In this document: in pieces, positions 27,997 to 36,282 of the stretch
Layout of the letters: each line of letters begins with the position of its first letter
Numbering within the stretch: the stretch's first letter is position 1
Source: Paenibacillus polymyxa
GTDB taxonomy: Bacteria > Bacillota > Bacilli > Paenibacillales > Paenibacillaceae
Length of the DNA stretch: 64,000 nucleotides
NCBI RefSeq assembly: GCF_001719045.1
Contig: NZ_CP015423.1
Coordinates: 5,251,001-5,315,000, forward strand
Reading direction: 5' to 3'
Notes under the pieces: generated by a model
What the model saw: only the letters and a program-made list of their open reading frames with translations
Told to the model about the DNA's origin: nothing
Databases searched by the model: none
Position numbers and translations under genes: made by a program

Positions 27997-28989
27997 ATGA
28001 ATACATGGTTCAAAAAATCATTTGTATTGTCTGCGGGACTAGCACTTATTTTATCTGGCTGCGGAGCCAAATCTGATAATGCAGCTACAAATGCTTCCCA
28101 AACCGAGCCGAATGCGGCACAGACAGCAGACAGTGGTAAGAAGCTGAATGTAGTCACCACTTTTTATCCAATGTATGAATTCACGAAGCAAGTTGCTGGA
28201 GACCATGCTAACGTAACCGCGTTGATTCCTGCTGGTGCTGAGCCGCATGACTGGGAACCGAGCGCCAAAGATATGGCACAGGTTAAGGATGCTGACGTAT
28301 TTGTGTATAACGGTATCGTCGAAGGTTGGGCAGAACAGGCTTTGAGCAGCGCGTCCAACGATAAGCGTGTTGTAGTTGAAGCGAGCAAAGGGTTGAACCT
28401 GATGGAAGGGACTGCTGAGGAGGAAGAAGAAGCACACGCAGAGGAAGGCCATGATCACGATCATGTGCTGGACCCTCATGTATGGCTTGATCCAGTCTTG
28501 GCTCAAAAAGAAGTAGAAGCTATAGAAGCAGGGCTTGTAAAAGCCGATCCTGCAAACAAAGCAGACTATGAGAAAAACGCCGATGCTTATATCGCTAAGC
28601 TGAAAGAACTGGATACCGATTTCAAAACGGGTCTGAAAGATGTAAAACGTAAAGACTTTATTACGCAGCATGCTGCTTTTAGCTATTTGGCTAAGCAATA
28701 CGGTCTAACCCAAGTACCCATTGCCGGTTTATCTCCGGAGCAAGAGCCTACACCGGACAAGCTGGCGGGTATTATCAAATTTGCCAAAGAAAATAATGTT
28801 AAAACGATTTTCTTTGAAACTCTTGTTGATCCGAAGGTCGCTGAGACCGTAGCTACTGAAATTGGTTCGAAAACGGATGTGCTTAATCCGCTTGAAGGGT
28901 TGACAGATGAAGACAAACAGAAGAACCTGGATTACCTTGGTGTAATGAAAAACAATCTGGAGGCTTTGAAAAAAGCCTTGAATGAATAA
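27997..28989 (+). CDS. znuA: Zinc-binding lipoprotein ZnuA/AdcA
   Basis: I start at the second ATG because AAAGGAG is 8 bases from it but only 2 from the first (27991). A lipoprotein signal ends at LILSGCG (Cys 22). The cluster A-I fold shows VVTTFYPMYEFTKQVAGDHA and the metal His in PAGAEPHDWEPS. An acidic, His-containing loop (AHAEEGHDHDH) precedes LDPHVWLDP, and the late motifs ITQHAAFSYLAKQYGL and FFETLVDPKVAETVATEIG are all present. Such loops mark zinc rather than manganese binders. It is the last gene of the znuCBA unit. Confidence 0.93.
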   Translation: MNTWFKKSFVLSAGLALILSGCGAKSDNAATNASQTEPNAAQTADSGKKLNVVTTFYPMYEFTKQVAGDHANVTALIPAGAEPHDWEPSAKDMAQVKDADVFVYNGIVEGWAEQALSSASNDKRVVVEASKGLNLMEGTAEEEEEAHAEEGHDHDHVLDPHVWLDPVLAQKEVEAIEAGLVKADPANKADYEKNADAYIAKLKELDTDFKTGLKDVKRKDFITQHAAFSYLAKQYGLTQVPIAGLSPEQEPTPDKLAGIIKFAKENNVKTIFFETLVDPKVAETVATEIGSKTDVLNPLEGLTDEDKQKNLDYLGVMKNNLEALKKALNE

Positions 28990-29018
28990 ACAGACCTTAA
29001 ACGAATAGTACAAAAAAT

Positions 29019-29050
29019 GACGTTGAGGAACGATACCAGCGTCTTTTTTT
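29019..29050 (+). terminator. Terminator of znuCBA
   Basis: GACGTTG (29019-29025) pairs with CAGCGTC (29037-29043), one G-U pair, followed by seven T residues. Confidence 0.85.
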
Positions 29051-29247
29051 ATGTCTGTCTAAGAAGATTGTACTTTTTTGGCTAGTGCTCTAGATACAGT
29101 AGATATATAGTACTTTGTAATCTTCACACTACATAAATTATTTACGTCATTGTGAAACGTTTTTTTGAAAACTAATGCTGTAGTAGCTAGTTTCAAATTT
29201 CTTTTATAATTCATTGGTAGCGTTTTTATTTTTACAGATTCTTTCTA

Positions 29248-29275
29248 TTAATATTACTAGTTTATTCACCGATAT
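29248..29275 (+). promoter_or_regulatory. Possible sigma-D (motility) promoter
   Basis: TTAA, 16 bases, ACCGATAT. The B. subtilis sigma-D consensus is TAAA, about 15 bases, GCCGATAT. The -10 part matches at 7 of 8 positions and lies 50 bases before the start of the CheY-like gene, a sensible target. Confidence 0.5.
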
Positions 29276-29324
29276 TGAAGTTTGGGCGTGCAATATCATT
29301 TGACAACGGATTGGAGAGGTTAAT

Positions 29325-29687
29325 TTGGCAACAGTTATAGTAGTGGATGACTCTTTATTTATGCGTTCTGTGCTTAAGGATATTCTTTTGGATTTAGGTC
29401 ACGCTGTTATCGCGGAAGCAGAAAATGGGTATGATGCTGTTTTGAAATACGCACACTTTCGTCCCGATTTAATCACCATGGATATTAATATGCCTAAGAT
29501 GGACGGACTTGAGGCTGTTAAAAAGATTGTAGAGCTTGATCCTCAAGCCAACATTTTGATGTGTTCTGCTTTGGGGCAGCAGGAAGCGATTATAAAAGCA
29601 TTTCAGGCAGGTGCAAAAGACTTTATTGTTAAACCATTTGAGATGGAAAGGGTCGTGAATGCAGTCACAAAAATGCTGGGGAGTTAA
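29325..29687 (+). CDS. Stand-alone CheY-like response regulator
   Basis: The 120-residue protein is a single receiver domain: acidic pair VVDDS, phospho-acceptor Asp in LITMDINMPKMDG, the switch position in MCSALGQQ and Lys in FIVKPF. There is no output domain. It begins at TTG behind GGAGAGG. This form acts by protein-protein contact, as CheY does at the flagellar switch. A candidate sigma-D promoter upstream supports a motility role. No chemotaxis kinase lies nearby. Confidence 0.9.
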   Translation: MATVIVVDDSLFMRSVLKDILLDLGHAVIAEAENGYDAVLKYAHFRPDLITMDINMPKMDGLEAVKKIVELDPQANILMCSALGQQEAIIKAFQAGAKDFIVKPFEMERVVNAVTKMLGS

Positions 29688-29772
29688 TGAATCAAGATTT
29701 TTAATACATAAATATTGAACATGTTAAAGCGAGAATTCCATGCTTATTTTCACGAATATGGAGATGAATAGG

Positions 29773-30261
29773 ATGAGCAATCGAGTGTTGTCTCAAAAAG
29801 TATTTATAGACGAATTGATCGCTACGATCAAGAATGGAGGGCTTGTCCCTGTAAATTATGAACACCTCATCAGCGAACAAAGAGAAAGAATGGATGCTCT
29901 TAACAATGAACTTACCCTTCGTATTGAGGGATTAGAGACTGATTTGATCTCTGCTTCGACACATTCCATTCCTTTTGCCAATGGCGAAATTATGTTTCTT
30001 GCTCGTTATATTGTACTCATTGGGGATCATACCGAGGGATACTTTGTGTTCTATCGGGCAGAAGATTGTGAAAGTCCAGAGGAATATCAGTTTTTAACAA
30101 GCTCTTATCAACTTCCACATTTATTACTTGAATTATCTCTTTCTTTAAAAGAACATGGTACTAATGAGCCGATCGATATTCTGACTTATTGGAATGGCCC
30201 TGTCTACCCGCTGAAAGATTTGAATAAAGAAGATATTAAGCTATCCACCTATGAATTTTAA
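29773..30261 (+). CDS. Unknown soluble protein downstream of the CheY-like gene
   Basis: I do not recognise this family. I prefer the ATG at 29773, 9 bases after GGAG; in-frame ATGs at 29740, 29758 and 29764 exist. The product has about 162 residues, no signal peptide and no membrane segment. Its N-terminal part is helical and charged (LISEQRERMDALNNELTLRI), and the C-terminal part is rich in aromatic and acidic residues. It follows the CheY-like gene by 85 bases and ends at a good terminator, so the two may be co-transcribed. Confidence 0.65.
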   Translation: MSNRVLSQKVFIDELIATIKNGGLVPVNYEHLISEQRERMDALNNELTLRIEGLETDLISASTHSIPFANGEIMFLARYIVLIGDHTEGYFVFYRAEDCESPEEYQFLTSSYQLPHLLLELSLSLKEHGTNEPIDILTYWNGPVYPLKDLNKEDIKLSTYEF

Positions 30262-30262
30262 T

Positions 30263-30299
30263 TCCCTTGAGAGAGTCAAATCCCTCAGGGGATTTTTTT
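30263..30299 (+). terminator. Terminator after the unknown gene
   Basis: TCCCTTGAG (30263-30271) pairs with CTCAGGGGA (30284-30292) with one G-U pair and is followed by seven T residues. Confidence 0.85.
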
Positions 30300-30302
30300 A
30301 CA

Positions 30303-30332
30303 TTGATAATCAAACGCATGTTCGCATATAAT
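30303..30332 (+). promoter_or_regulatory. LexA-controlled promoter of the WYL/YolD pair
   Basis: A -35 TTGATA (30303-30308) and a perfect -10 TATAAT (30327-30332) are 18 bases apart. Between them lies CAAACGCATGTTCG (30311-30324), which matches the Bacillus SOS box CGAACRNRYGTTYG at every position but the second. An operator inside the spacer is ideally placed to block transcription until DNA damage inactivates LexA. Confidence 0.75.
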
Positions 30333-30365
30333 ACAAACAAACGTTCTGATAAGGAGTGAAGGATC

Positions 30366-30560
30366 ATGTTGGAAAAATACGTGGGGCAGATCGTGGAAAT
30401 CGTGTATTTGGATCGGAAGGGCAAGCTGTCTCATCGGCGTATCGAGGTGCATCGTGTGCAGAATGGCTTGATACGAGCCACCTGTCTACAGACAGGCCAG
30501 CCACGTGTTTTTCGATTAGATCATGTATTGGCATGGCATCCGGTAACCAGAACAGCATAG
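30366..30560 (+). CDS. Small WYL-like domain protein
   Basis: The 64-residue product reads as a minimal WYL fold: VEIVYLDRKGKLSHRRIEVH, then a strand pair and RVFRLDHVLAW. It has no DNA-binding domain. AAGGAGTGAAGG precedes the ATG. The stop lies 9 bases before the YolD-like gene, so they form one unit under the SOS-type promoter. WYL domains are thought to sense ligands or nucleic acid, sometimes in stress and phage-defence regulators; the role here is unknown. Confidence 0.75.
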   Translation: MLEKYVGQIVEIVYLDRKGKLSHRRIEVHRVQNGLIRATCLQTGQPRVFRLDHVLAWHPVTRTA

Positions 30561-30569
30561 GAGGGGCTT

Positions 30570-30908
30570 ATGATGGGGAAAAAGCTTGAAGGAAATGGCA
30601 TATGGGAAAGCTCGCGCATGATTTTGCCTGAGCATCGGGAGGCATATTTAAGACTGATGAAGGAGCAAGGAAGGCGCGGCAAGCCAGCACTGGACGATCA
30701 GGAAATGCAGCAGATTGAACAGGCCATCATCGTATCCTATAACGAACGGAAGCCTATTACGCTAAAAGTGTTCAACCCGTTTGATGATGAGGAGCTTCGT
30801 GGATTGGTCACGGTGATTAATACAAGTCGGCGAGAAGTGAAGCTGTCCCGTGGGGAGGAGGATTTTAGCTGGATTAAGTTGGAGGAAATTATCGAGGCGG
30901 ATATATAA
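30570..30908 (+). CDS. YolD-like protein, SOS-associated
   Basis: The 112-residue protein has the YolD pattern: SSRMILPEHREAYLRLMKEQ, then KPALDDQEMQQIEQAI and a C-terminal Sm-like beta-barrel part ending FSWIKLEEIIEADI. In Bacillus, yolD-type genes sit beside Y-family DNA polymerases (uvrX, yqjW) and are DNA-damage induced. No polymerase gene is present here; a WYL-like gene takes its place. GGAGGGG precedes two consecutive ATG codons, either of which could be used. Confidence 0.85.
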   Translation: MMGKKLEGNGIWESSRMILPEHREAYLRLMKEQGRRGKPALDDQEMQQIEQAIIVSYNERKPITLKVFNPFDDEELRGLVTVINTSRREVKLSRGEEDFSWIKLEEIIEADI

Positions 30909-30936
30909 AAAAGTCTGACTAAGTCGGACTTTTTTA
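30907..30936 (+). terminator. Terminator of the WYL/YolD unit
   Basis: AAAAGTCTGAC pairs with GTCGGACTTTT across a 3-base loop and ends in T residues, immediately after the yolD stop. Confidence 0.85.
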
Positions 30937-31024
30937 CATTTGTCCTGCCGTTTTATAATTAAGATTGTAGCTCTATGAATTCATATATAAAATAAACTGT
31001 AATTGCAAAAGGAGGAGTTCAATA

Positions 31025-31369
31025 ATGAAAATTAGTAAAAATAATGCGGAACATTATATATGGGGAGATCAATGTGATGGTTGGCGCTTGGTGAAAAATA
31101 ATGATTTGAGCATTATTCATGAGCGGATGCCCGGAAATACACATGAGGTCAGACATTATCATCATCATGCGCGCCAATTTTTCTTTATTTTATCAGGTAC
31201 AGCGGTACTTGAAGTGGATGGTGAACGAATCCAATTAGGATCTCAGGAAGGGTGTGAGGTTCCTCCTATGGTGCCTCATCAAATGTTTAATGAAACGAAT
31301 CAGGATGTTGAATTTTTGGTTATCTCTCAGCCTGCGAGCAGAGGTGACCGGGTTCTGGCCGAAAAATAA
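31025..31369 (+). CDS. Small cupin-domain protein
   Basis: The 114-residue product is a single cupin barrel: VRHYHHHARQFFFILSGTAV supplies the metal-binding His residues and the Glu-equivalent region, and PPMVPHQMFN gives the last His. AAAGGAGG precedes the ATG. Such proteins bind a metal and act as isomerases, dioxygenases or sensors; the substrate is not evident. It is a single gene with terminators on both sides. Confidence 0.85.
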   Translation: MKISKNNAEHYIWGDQCDGWRLVKNNDLSIIHERMPGNTHEVRHYHHHARQFFFILSGTAVLEVDGERIQLGSQEGCEVPPMVPHQMFNETNQDVEFLVISQPASRGDRVLAEK

Positions 31370-31426
31370 TATTTTGGAGCAGACCTAAAGGAGCATATAG
31401 GACAGAATAACTTAGAGTATAAAAAT

Positions 31427-31472
31427 AAAACCAGCCTAGCACATGAAAATCAAGTGCCGACTGGTTTTTTTT
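31427..31472. terminator. Bidirectional terminator between cupin and aminoglycoside gene
   Basis: AAAACCAG (31427-31434) pairs with CTGGTTTT (31461-31468); an inner GCAC/GTGC stem extends it. T-runs on both strands fit two converging genes. Confidence 0.85.
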
Positions 31473-31473
31473 A

Positions 31474-32343
31474 TCAATAAATATCCTTAGCATCTGCTGG
31501 GAGAGCTTTTACGTGATGGAGATAGTTCGTAACACGTTGATCGTCCAGAGTCGGATATTCGTAGCCATAATAGTTCGCTACTTCCAAGGCAACTTCTCTA
31601 AATAAATTTCCCATGATCAAAAGAGACTGCCACATATGTTCATAATCTGCATCCGCAAATGTTTGGATGTAGAGCGTCCAAAGTCCAGGCTCAAGGTGGT
31701 TCTTGAAATATTTTCCCTGTTTACCCGGATCTGCCGCGAAGTCTGTTCGTATACCAATATGCCATTCCAGCATCAAGTGGAGCGCATCTCTAACAGGCCG
31801 ATCTAGCATACATTTAGCATAGGGCAGCTCCTGTCGCCATAACCCTTTAGCCACATAAGTACTGACCCACCAGAACTCATTACAGGAATCTGCATAGGTT
31901 TGGGCGGTTGGAGGGACTGTCTCATAATCTTGAAGATTTGGCGGTGGAAAAGGCTTTACCAGTCCGTCTTTATCCAAGAGCAGTACACTTAAGCTGTCTC
32001 GGGGCCAATTGGCGATGTTAGCCACAGGGCAGAGGGTAAGATCTATGCGATTGCCATCCGTAAATAACATAAGAAAAGCAAAGCGATCATGGGGCATCGG
32101 GGTAGGTTCCATATGCTCATCGGGCGTCTGCATAATGATCAATTCTCCAAAGTGGTGAATCCAGCCACGTTCCTGAATAAAGCTGTCCATGGAAGATACG
32201 AGAAAGACGATGTCATAATCCTGAAAAATATCTCGTAGAGCATGTGGATTAGCGCGTGAACCGTTCATAATCACAGCACGTACCCGTTCGTCCTCTTGAG
32301 CAAATTGGAGAATGGTATGCAGCATCTCTTGTTCACTTCTCAC
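31474..32343 (-). CDS. Aminoglycoside 6-adenylyltransferase, ANT(6)
   Basis: The 289-residue protein has the ANT(6)/AadK pattern: RAVIMNGSRANPHALRDIFQ followed by DYDIVFLV (nucleotidyltransferase GS and DxD residues), then DGNRIDLTL with the third Asp, PYAKCMLDRPVRDAL and the C-terminal ANYYGYEYP. The enzyme uses ATP to adenylate streptomycin at position 6. I start at GTG 32343 because the result, (M)RSEQEM, matches family N-termini and GGAG lies 9 bases before it; another in-frame GTG at 32358 has no ribosome site. AadK-type genes are intrinsic in many bacilli, so this need not be acquired. Confidence 0.9.
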   Translation of the reverse strand: MRSEQEMLHTILQFAQEDERVRAVIMNGSRANPHALRDIFQDYDIVFLVSSMDSFIQERGWIHHFGELIIMQTPDEHMEPTPMPHDRFAFLMLFTDGNRIDLTLCPVANIANWPRDSLSVLLLDKDGLVKPFPPPNLQDYETVPPTAQTYADSCNEFWWVSTYVAKGLWRQELPYAKCMLDRPVRDALHLMLEWHIGIRTDFAADPGKQGKYFKNHLEPGLWTLYIQTFADADYEHMWQSLLIMGNLFREVALEVANYYGYEYPTLDDQRVTNYLHHVKALPADAKDIY

Positions 32344-33036
32344 TATAGTCGTCTCCACAAACGGTATCGAAAGGAAAAAAACGTAGACAAGACAGCAGTA
32401 GAAATAAGGGCCACCAGTTCAAGGATCATCAAGAAAAACGACCTTCTGTAAGTTCTTTTATCTGGGAAAAGTATCCTATCCTTACAATAGCCTATCCATG
32501 GAAGCCATTCAACTGTGCTGCCGAGGCCTTCTTCATTACCCAAAGTACACTTGACCGAATTGTATGTTTTATCCATAATGAAGCGAGGCATCAAGTACAG
32601 ACCATCGAAACTCTCATAGGCTTATGGGAGGCAAATCAGACAGATGTGTGCTCATCACATGATTCAAGGAATGAACTCGCAGAATCTTATTTCTATAAGG
32701 CATTCGGTCTTTTTAATATAATGAAGCATCACATATCGATTCAAGGTGTCATTAGCGGCACCATACCGGGTAGAATTTTTTATCTAATAATGGGGATAAC
32801 GCTGTATTGAGCAACCCCCAAGGCATTTTTCTGGGAGGAAGTCCGGACAATAAAGCCTTTTTAAAAGAAATCAACATGTTGCTTCAAGAAATCCTATTAC
32901 CTCAACTGGCATCCAAAGGAGAAATATCCGGAACTGGAGAGGCACTTTGAGCGCGACTTTTTTTGTCAATTCGAGTCCATGCGGCTCTTGTGTGTTATAT
33001 AAATGCAGTCCATTTAAGAGGTTGGGAGGTATAAAG
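32344..33036. other. Spacer with decayed coding sequence
   Basis: No intact gene is visible in 690 bases. On the plus strand, an open stretch without a start codon runs from about 32485 to 32808, and a second in another frame from about 32805 to 32951 (GIFLGGSPDNKAFLKEINML, then LLQEILLPQLASKGEI). The second reads like a real protein C-terminus. Together they may be the remains of one gene, which I cannot identify. The promoter of the following two-component system should lie at the end. Confidence 0.4.
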
Positions 33037-33732
33037 ATGCCAAAAACGATATTAGTTGTAGACGACGATGAAGAAATCGTAAAACTCATCACAAAGAGTT
33101 TAAAGTACGAGCAATTTGCAATAATTTCGGCATGTTCCGGGAAAGAAGCCTTATCTGCATTGGAAGAAAATCACATTGATTTCATCGTTCTTGATATAGT
33201 GATGCCTGATATGGATGGACTTGATGTCTGCAGAAGTATCCGAAATTCTTATAATGTCCCAATTCTGTTTTTAAGTGCGCGTGATAAGGACATTGATAAA
33301 ATCGTCGGGCTTGAAATAGGAGCAGACGATTACATGACCAAACCTTTCAGTATTCAGGAGCTTGTCTCCAGGATAAAGGCTCACTTCAGAAAAGTGGACA
33401 GGCTTTTTAAAGAGTGGGGTGAACTTAGTCCCAGTAACGAAAAGGCGGATGCTCCGCTCATTTTGAACGATAAGACGTTTGAAGCATTTCTGAATAGCAG
33501 GAAGCTCGACTTATCAACGAAGGAATTTCAGATTCTGTCTATCCTCATGCGCCACCCCAATCATGTATTGACTCGTGAGCAGATATATGAAAACGTTTGG
33601 GGAGACGAATACGGAGAAATAAATACCGTAACGGTTCATATAAAAAATATCCGTAAGAAACTTGGTTCTGAATATGACTTTATTAAAACAATATGGGGCA
33701 TAGGATATAAATACACGGAAAGAGAGCAATAG
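33037..33732 (+). CDS. OmpR/PhoB-family response regulator
   Basis: The 231-residue protein has a receiver domain (VVDDDEE, phospho-Asp in FIVLDIVMPDMDG, Lys in DDYMTKPF) and a winged-helix domain (LSTKEFQILSILMRHPNHVL, then TVTVHIKNIRKKLG and IWGIGYKY). GGGAGG lies 9 bases before the ATG at 33037; the frame is open further upstream without a ribosome site. The kinase gene starts 1 base after the stop. The layout resembles antibiotic-sensing pairs that control ABC transporters. Confidence 0.93.
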   Translation: MPKTILVVDDDEEIVKLITKSLKYEQFAIISACSGKEALSALEENHIDFIVLDIVMPDMDGLDVCRSIRNSYNVPILFLSARDKDIDKIVGLEIGADDYMTKPFSIQELVSRIKAHFRKVDRLFKEWGELSPSNEKADAPLILNDKTFEAFLNSRKLDLSTKEFQILSILMRHPNHVLTREQIYENVWGDEYGEINTVTVHIKNIRKKLGSEYDFIKTIWGIGYKYTEREQ

Positions 33733-33733
33733 T

Positions 33734-34789
33734 ATGAAACTGAAAATAAAGCTTCCTCTTTTGTTCCTGCTGATGTTTATAATATTCATGTTTTCGATTG
33801 GAATGTATCTGAAGCTTGTCTTTGCAGTATATTCCCCTATACGCAGTTCATTGCTGGACTCGCGATATATAGCATTGCTCCTGCCCATATTTGCAATTGC
33901 CTGTTTCATATTTATTATTCTGATTATCTATATTCATTTTTGCATAGAGAAACCCATTCAGCTTCTGAATACCAGGCTTGAAGAAGTAAATATTGTACAT
34001 CCACTGCCTCCGCTAGCTCTGAGAAGTAATGATGAGATCGGAGAACTTTATAAGCACTTCAATAAGATGGAGCATCGGCTTCAACTCGCGCACAAAGAGC
34101 AGATCGATATGATCGCGGCAATTGCCCACGACTTGAAAACACCCTTGACATCTATTAATGGTTTTACTGAACTGCTGGCTACACACAAGGATTTACCAGA
34201 AACTGAAAAGCAGGAATATTATGATTTGATTCAAAGGAAGTCAGGATATATGGTCGAACTCATCAATGATTTCTCCAGTTTCACCAAAGAAAAACTGGAG
34301 TTGGAATCTATGGTAGCTAAACCTGTAAAAGCTTCAAAATTATTTGAAAACATTGCCCTTGAATATGAGTATGAGTTGGCGGGACTTGACAACGAGCTTA
34401 CTTGCCGCCATTCATTCACGGAAAATATATTGCTGATGGTCAATGAACCGATGATACGTCGGGTTTTCGGCAACCTCTTTAGCAATGCTGTAAGATATGG
34501 AGGGAAAAATAAACTGAAAGTGTATATGACAGGATACCCGCTAGGACAGTATGCCTTTTTTCAAATCGAAGATAATGGAATTGGAGTGCCGGATAAGGAT
34601 ATATCTTCTCTGTTCCTCAAATTTTTCACTGTGGATAAATCGCGGCAAATCCAAAAGGGCGGGCTGGGTCTAGGTCTTGCAAGCTGTAAATCCATTATTG
34701 AACATCATAGGGGCGAAATTTGCGCCTACCCTTCCGAATATGGCGGTTTGGGGATAAGATTCAGCCTTCCCTTGGCCGCACAACACTGA
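33734..34789 (+). CDS. Sensor histidine kinase, small-sensor type
   Basis: The 351-residue kinase has two membrane segments (about 5-28 and 48-72) with only about 20 residues outside, then a HAMP-like linker (RSNDEIGELYKHFNKMEHRL). The H-box is IAAIAHDLKTPLTSINGF, the N-box FGNLFSNAVRYG, and the G-boxes are EDNGIGVPDKD and KGGLGLGLASCKSI. Kinases with so small a sensor often detect envelope stress or peptide antibiotics within the membrane, commonly with the help of an ABC transporter. It is coupled to the response regulator. Confidence 0.93.
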   Translation: MKLKIKLPLLFLLMFIIFMFSIGMYLKLVFAVYSPIRSSLLDSRYIALLLPIFAIACFIFIILIIYIHFCIEKPIQLLNTRLEEVNIVHPLPPLALRSNDEIGELYKHFNKMEHRLQLAHKEQIDMIAAIAHDLKTPLTSINGFTELLATHKDLPETEKQEYYDLIQRKSGYMVELINDFSSFTKEKLELESMVAKPVKASKLFENIALEYEYELAGLDNELTCRHSFTENILLMVNEPMIRRVFGNLFSNAVRYGGKNKLKVYMTGYPLGQYAFFQIEDNGIGVPDKDISSLFLKFFTVDKSRQIQKGGLGLGLASCKSIIEHHRGEICAYPSEYGGLGIRFSLPLAAQH

Positions 34790-34827
34790 TTTTATTTTTG
34801 CACATTTTCTTTTACTACAGGAGTTAA

Positions 34828-34869
34828 AGGCTGCTGCCAGGTGTGAACACCCAGGCAGCAGCCTTTTTT
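34828..34869 (+). terminator. Terminator after the two-component genes
   Basis: AGGCTGCTGCC (34828-34838) pairs perfectly with GGCAGCAGCCT (34854-34864), followed by a T-run. Confidence 0.9.
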
Positions 34870-34960
34870 GTTTTTTCAGCGGTTTATAGTTTTTTATATT
34901 CTCTTTATAAACATTTATTTTTCTTTTAAAGAAGCTTTATCTTTGTGTTGTAAAAATTAC

Positions 34961-34980
34961 TTGTAGTAAAAAAACTACAA
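34961..34980. promoter_or_regulatory. Inverted repeat upstream of the hydrolase gene
   Basis: TTGTAGT and ACTACAA are separated by six A residues, 31 bases before the hydrolase start. It could be an operator, possibly for the response regulator encoded just upstream. Confidence 0.4.
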
Positions 34981-35010
34981 TCACTAGAACTGGAAAAGGA
35001 GGATGTTGCA

Positions 35011-36192
35011 ATGTCAATTGAGTTCAGCCGTTGGCCCAATCACTACATGATGTCATACCAAGTCACCAAAGCTTTGGGTATGGCAAGCCTCGGTGCTACG
35101 GACGTCACCGAGATCTACGAGGCCTGCAAAAAAATCGACCCCGATGACAAGGACACGTGGCACAGGGAATGGCTCATAACGGCTCAGGCATTGGAAAGAC
35201 ACGGCAAGGAGGCCGAAACGGCTGGAAACTGGTATACAGCACGAAACTGCTACATTCGTGCCTGCAATTACTACAGAATTGCGGAATATGCGGTGATGGA
35301 TGATGACACCGAGAAAATCCGTGTATTTAAGAAAGTAAATGAACTCTTCGAAGCTGCCGGAAAGTACTTCGATGTCCAACCGGAGAAGATCCAAGTCGAT
35401 TACGAAGATGTCAAGTTGGATGGTTACTTCTTCTCCCCTTCCTGGATAAAAGGTCCGAAGCCGACCCTTTTTGCTCTCAACGGTGGCGACGAGTGGTCAA
35501 TTGAAAACTATTTCTGGCTAGGTCCCGCTTTTATTTCGTGTGGATATAACTTTCTGGTCTATGACCAGCCTGGGACCGGCCTCTCGCTGTACGAAAAGGG
35601 AAAAGGAAGACGAGCGGACAGTGAGGCTTTCCATTCCCGGGCAATCGACTTTCTTCTAACGCGGCCGGAAGTCGATCCCGATAAGATTATCGTGCACGGG
35701 GAGAGTTTTGCGGCTTACGACTCGCTGCGATTCGCTTCGTTCGATCACAGGATTGCTGCCGTCATCTCCGACGGCGGTACGCACGCCTTCGACTGGGATG
35801 CCATGCTTAAATGGATGCCGCCGAGTCTGGCCGCACACGGCATGAGAATTCTGGGGGCAAAAAGCTTGGAGGATTTTGCGGGGAATCCGCGTTTTGCCTA
35901 TGATCTTGAGGGCGTGCTCCACCAGATAGAATGTCCGCTTCTTGTAATGCACGGAGCGGAAGAGATATTGGTTCAGCCAAATCCGCTGACACAAGCCTTG
36001 AAGAATTACGAGCAAGCGGGTTCGAAAAACAAGACGTTCTTCCCGATAGAGGATAGACGACTTGGCGGATTAGAACACTGTCAGGTAGACAACATCAACG
36101 TGCTGCATGAGGTAGTGCTGAATTGGCTCTGCTCAATTGGGCTTGGGCCAGCCTCGCCTCGCTTAAGCGATTGCCAGGACATCATAAAGTAG
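35011..36192 (+). CDS. Alpha/beta hydrolase of the DHPON-hydrolase/FrsA-like type
   Basis: The 393-residue protein has a helical N-terminal half (about 1-130; ARNCYIRACNYYRIAEY is typical) and a C-terminal alpha/beta fold. The nucleophile elbow is VHGESFAAYDS, the oxyanion loop lies near LFALNGGDEWS, and the catalytic His is in GGLEHCQVD. The acid position normally written HGxxD reads MHGAEEILVQP, so Glu may serve. Relatives cleave C-C bonds (2,6-dihydroxypseudooxynicotine hydrolase) or shorten polyketides (Ayg1 type). AAAAGGAGG precedes the ATG. It lies between a two-component system and an ABC exporter, which hints at detoxification; that is inference. Confidence 0.85.
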   Translation: MSIEFSRWPNHYMMSYQVTKALGMASLGATDVTEIYEACKKIDPDDKDTWHREWLITAQALERHGKEAETAGNWYTARNCYIRACNYYRIAEYAVMDDDTEKIRVFKKVNELFEAAGKYFDVQPEKIQVDYEDVKLDGYFFSPSWIKGPKPTLFALNGGDEWSIENYFWLGPAFISCGYNFLVYDQPGTGLSLYEKGKGRRADSEAFHSRAIDFLLTRPEVDPDKIIVHGESFAAYDSLRFASFDHRIAAVISDGGTHAFDWDAMLKWMPPSLAAHGMRILGAKSLEDFAGNPRFAYDLEGVLHQIECPLLVMHGAEEILVQPNPLTQALKNYEQAGSKNKTFFPIEDRRLGGLEHCQVDNINVLHEVVLNWLCSIGLGPASPRLSDCQDIIK

Positions 36193-36214
36193 ATTTATTG
36201 AAAAATTTCTGATT

Positions 36215-36257
36215 GAGCTTGTTCAGGAGTGTTGTACTTAGAATCCTGAATAAGCTC
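36215..36257 (+). other. Long hairpin between hydrolase and ABC genes
   Basis: GAGCTTGTTCAGGA (36215-36228) pairs with TCCTGAATAAGCTC (36244-36257), including G-U pairs. No T-run follows. It could be an RNA processing or attenuation element that sets transporter expression relative to the hydrolase. Confidence 0.5.
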
Positions 36258-36282
36258 TCTGTTTATGGAGGAGTTGAAGGCT

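Larger units (their letters stand above)
28990..29324. other. Spacer with terminator and possible sigma-D promoter
   Basis: The 335 bases hold the znuA terminator at the start and a candidate sigma-D promoter near the end. The AT-rich middle shows no open frame of note. Confidence 0.6.

Noticed and set aside
32343..32594. 83-codon minus-strand frame before the aminoglycoside transferase gene.
   Set aside because: It has no ribosome site and no recognisable content, and it lies opposite another open but decayed stretch.
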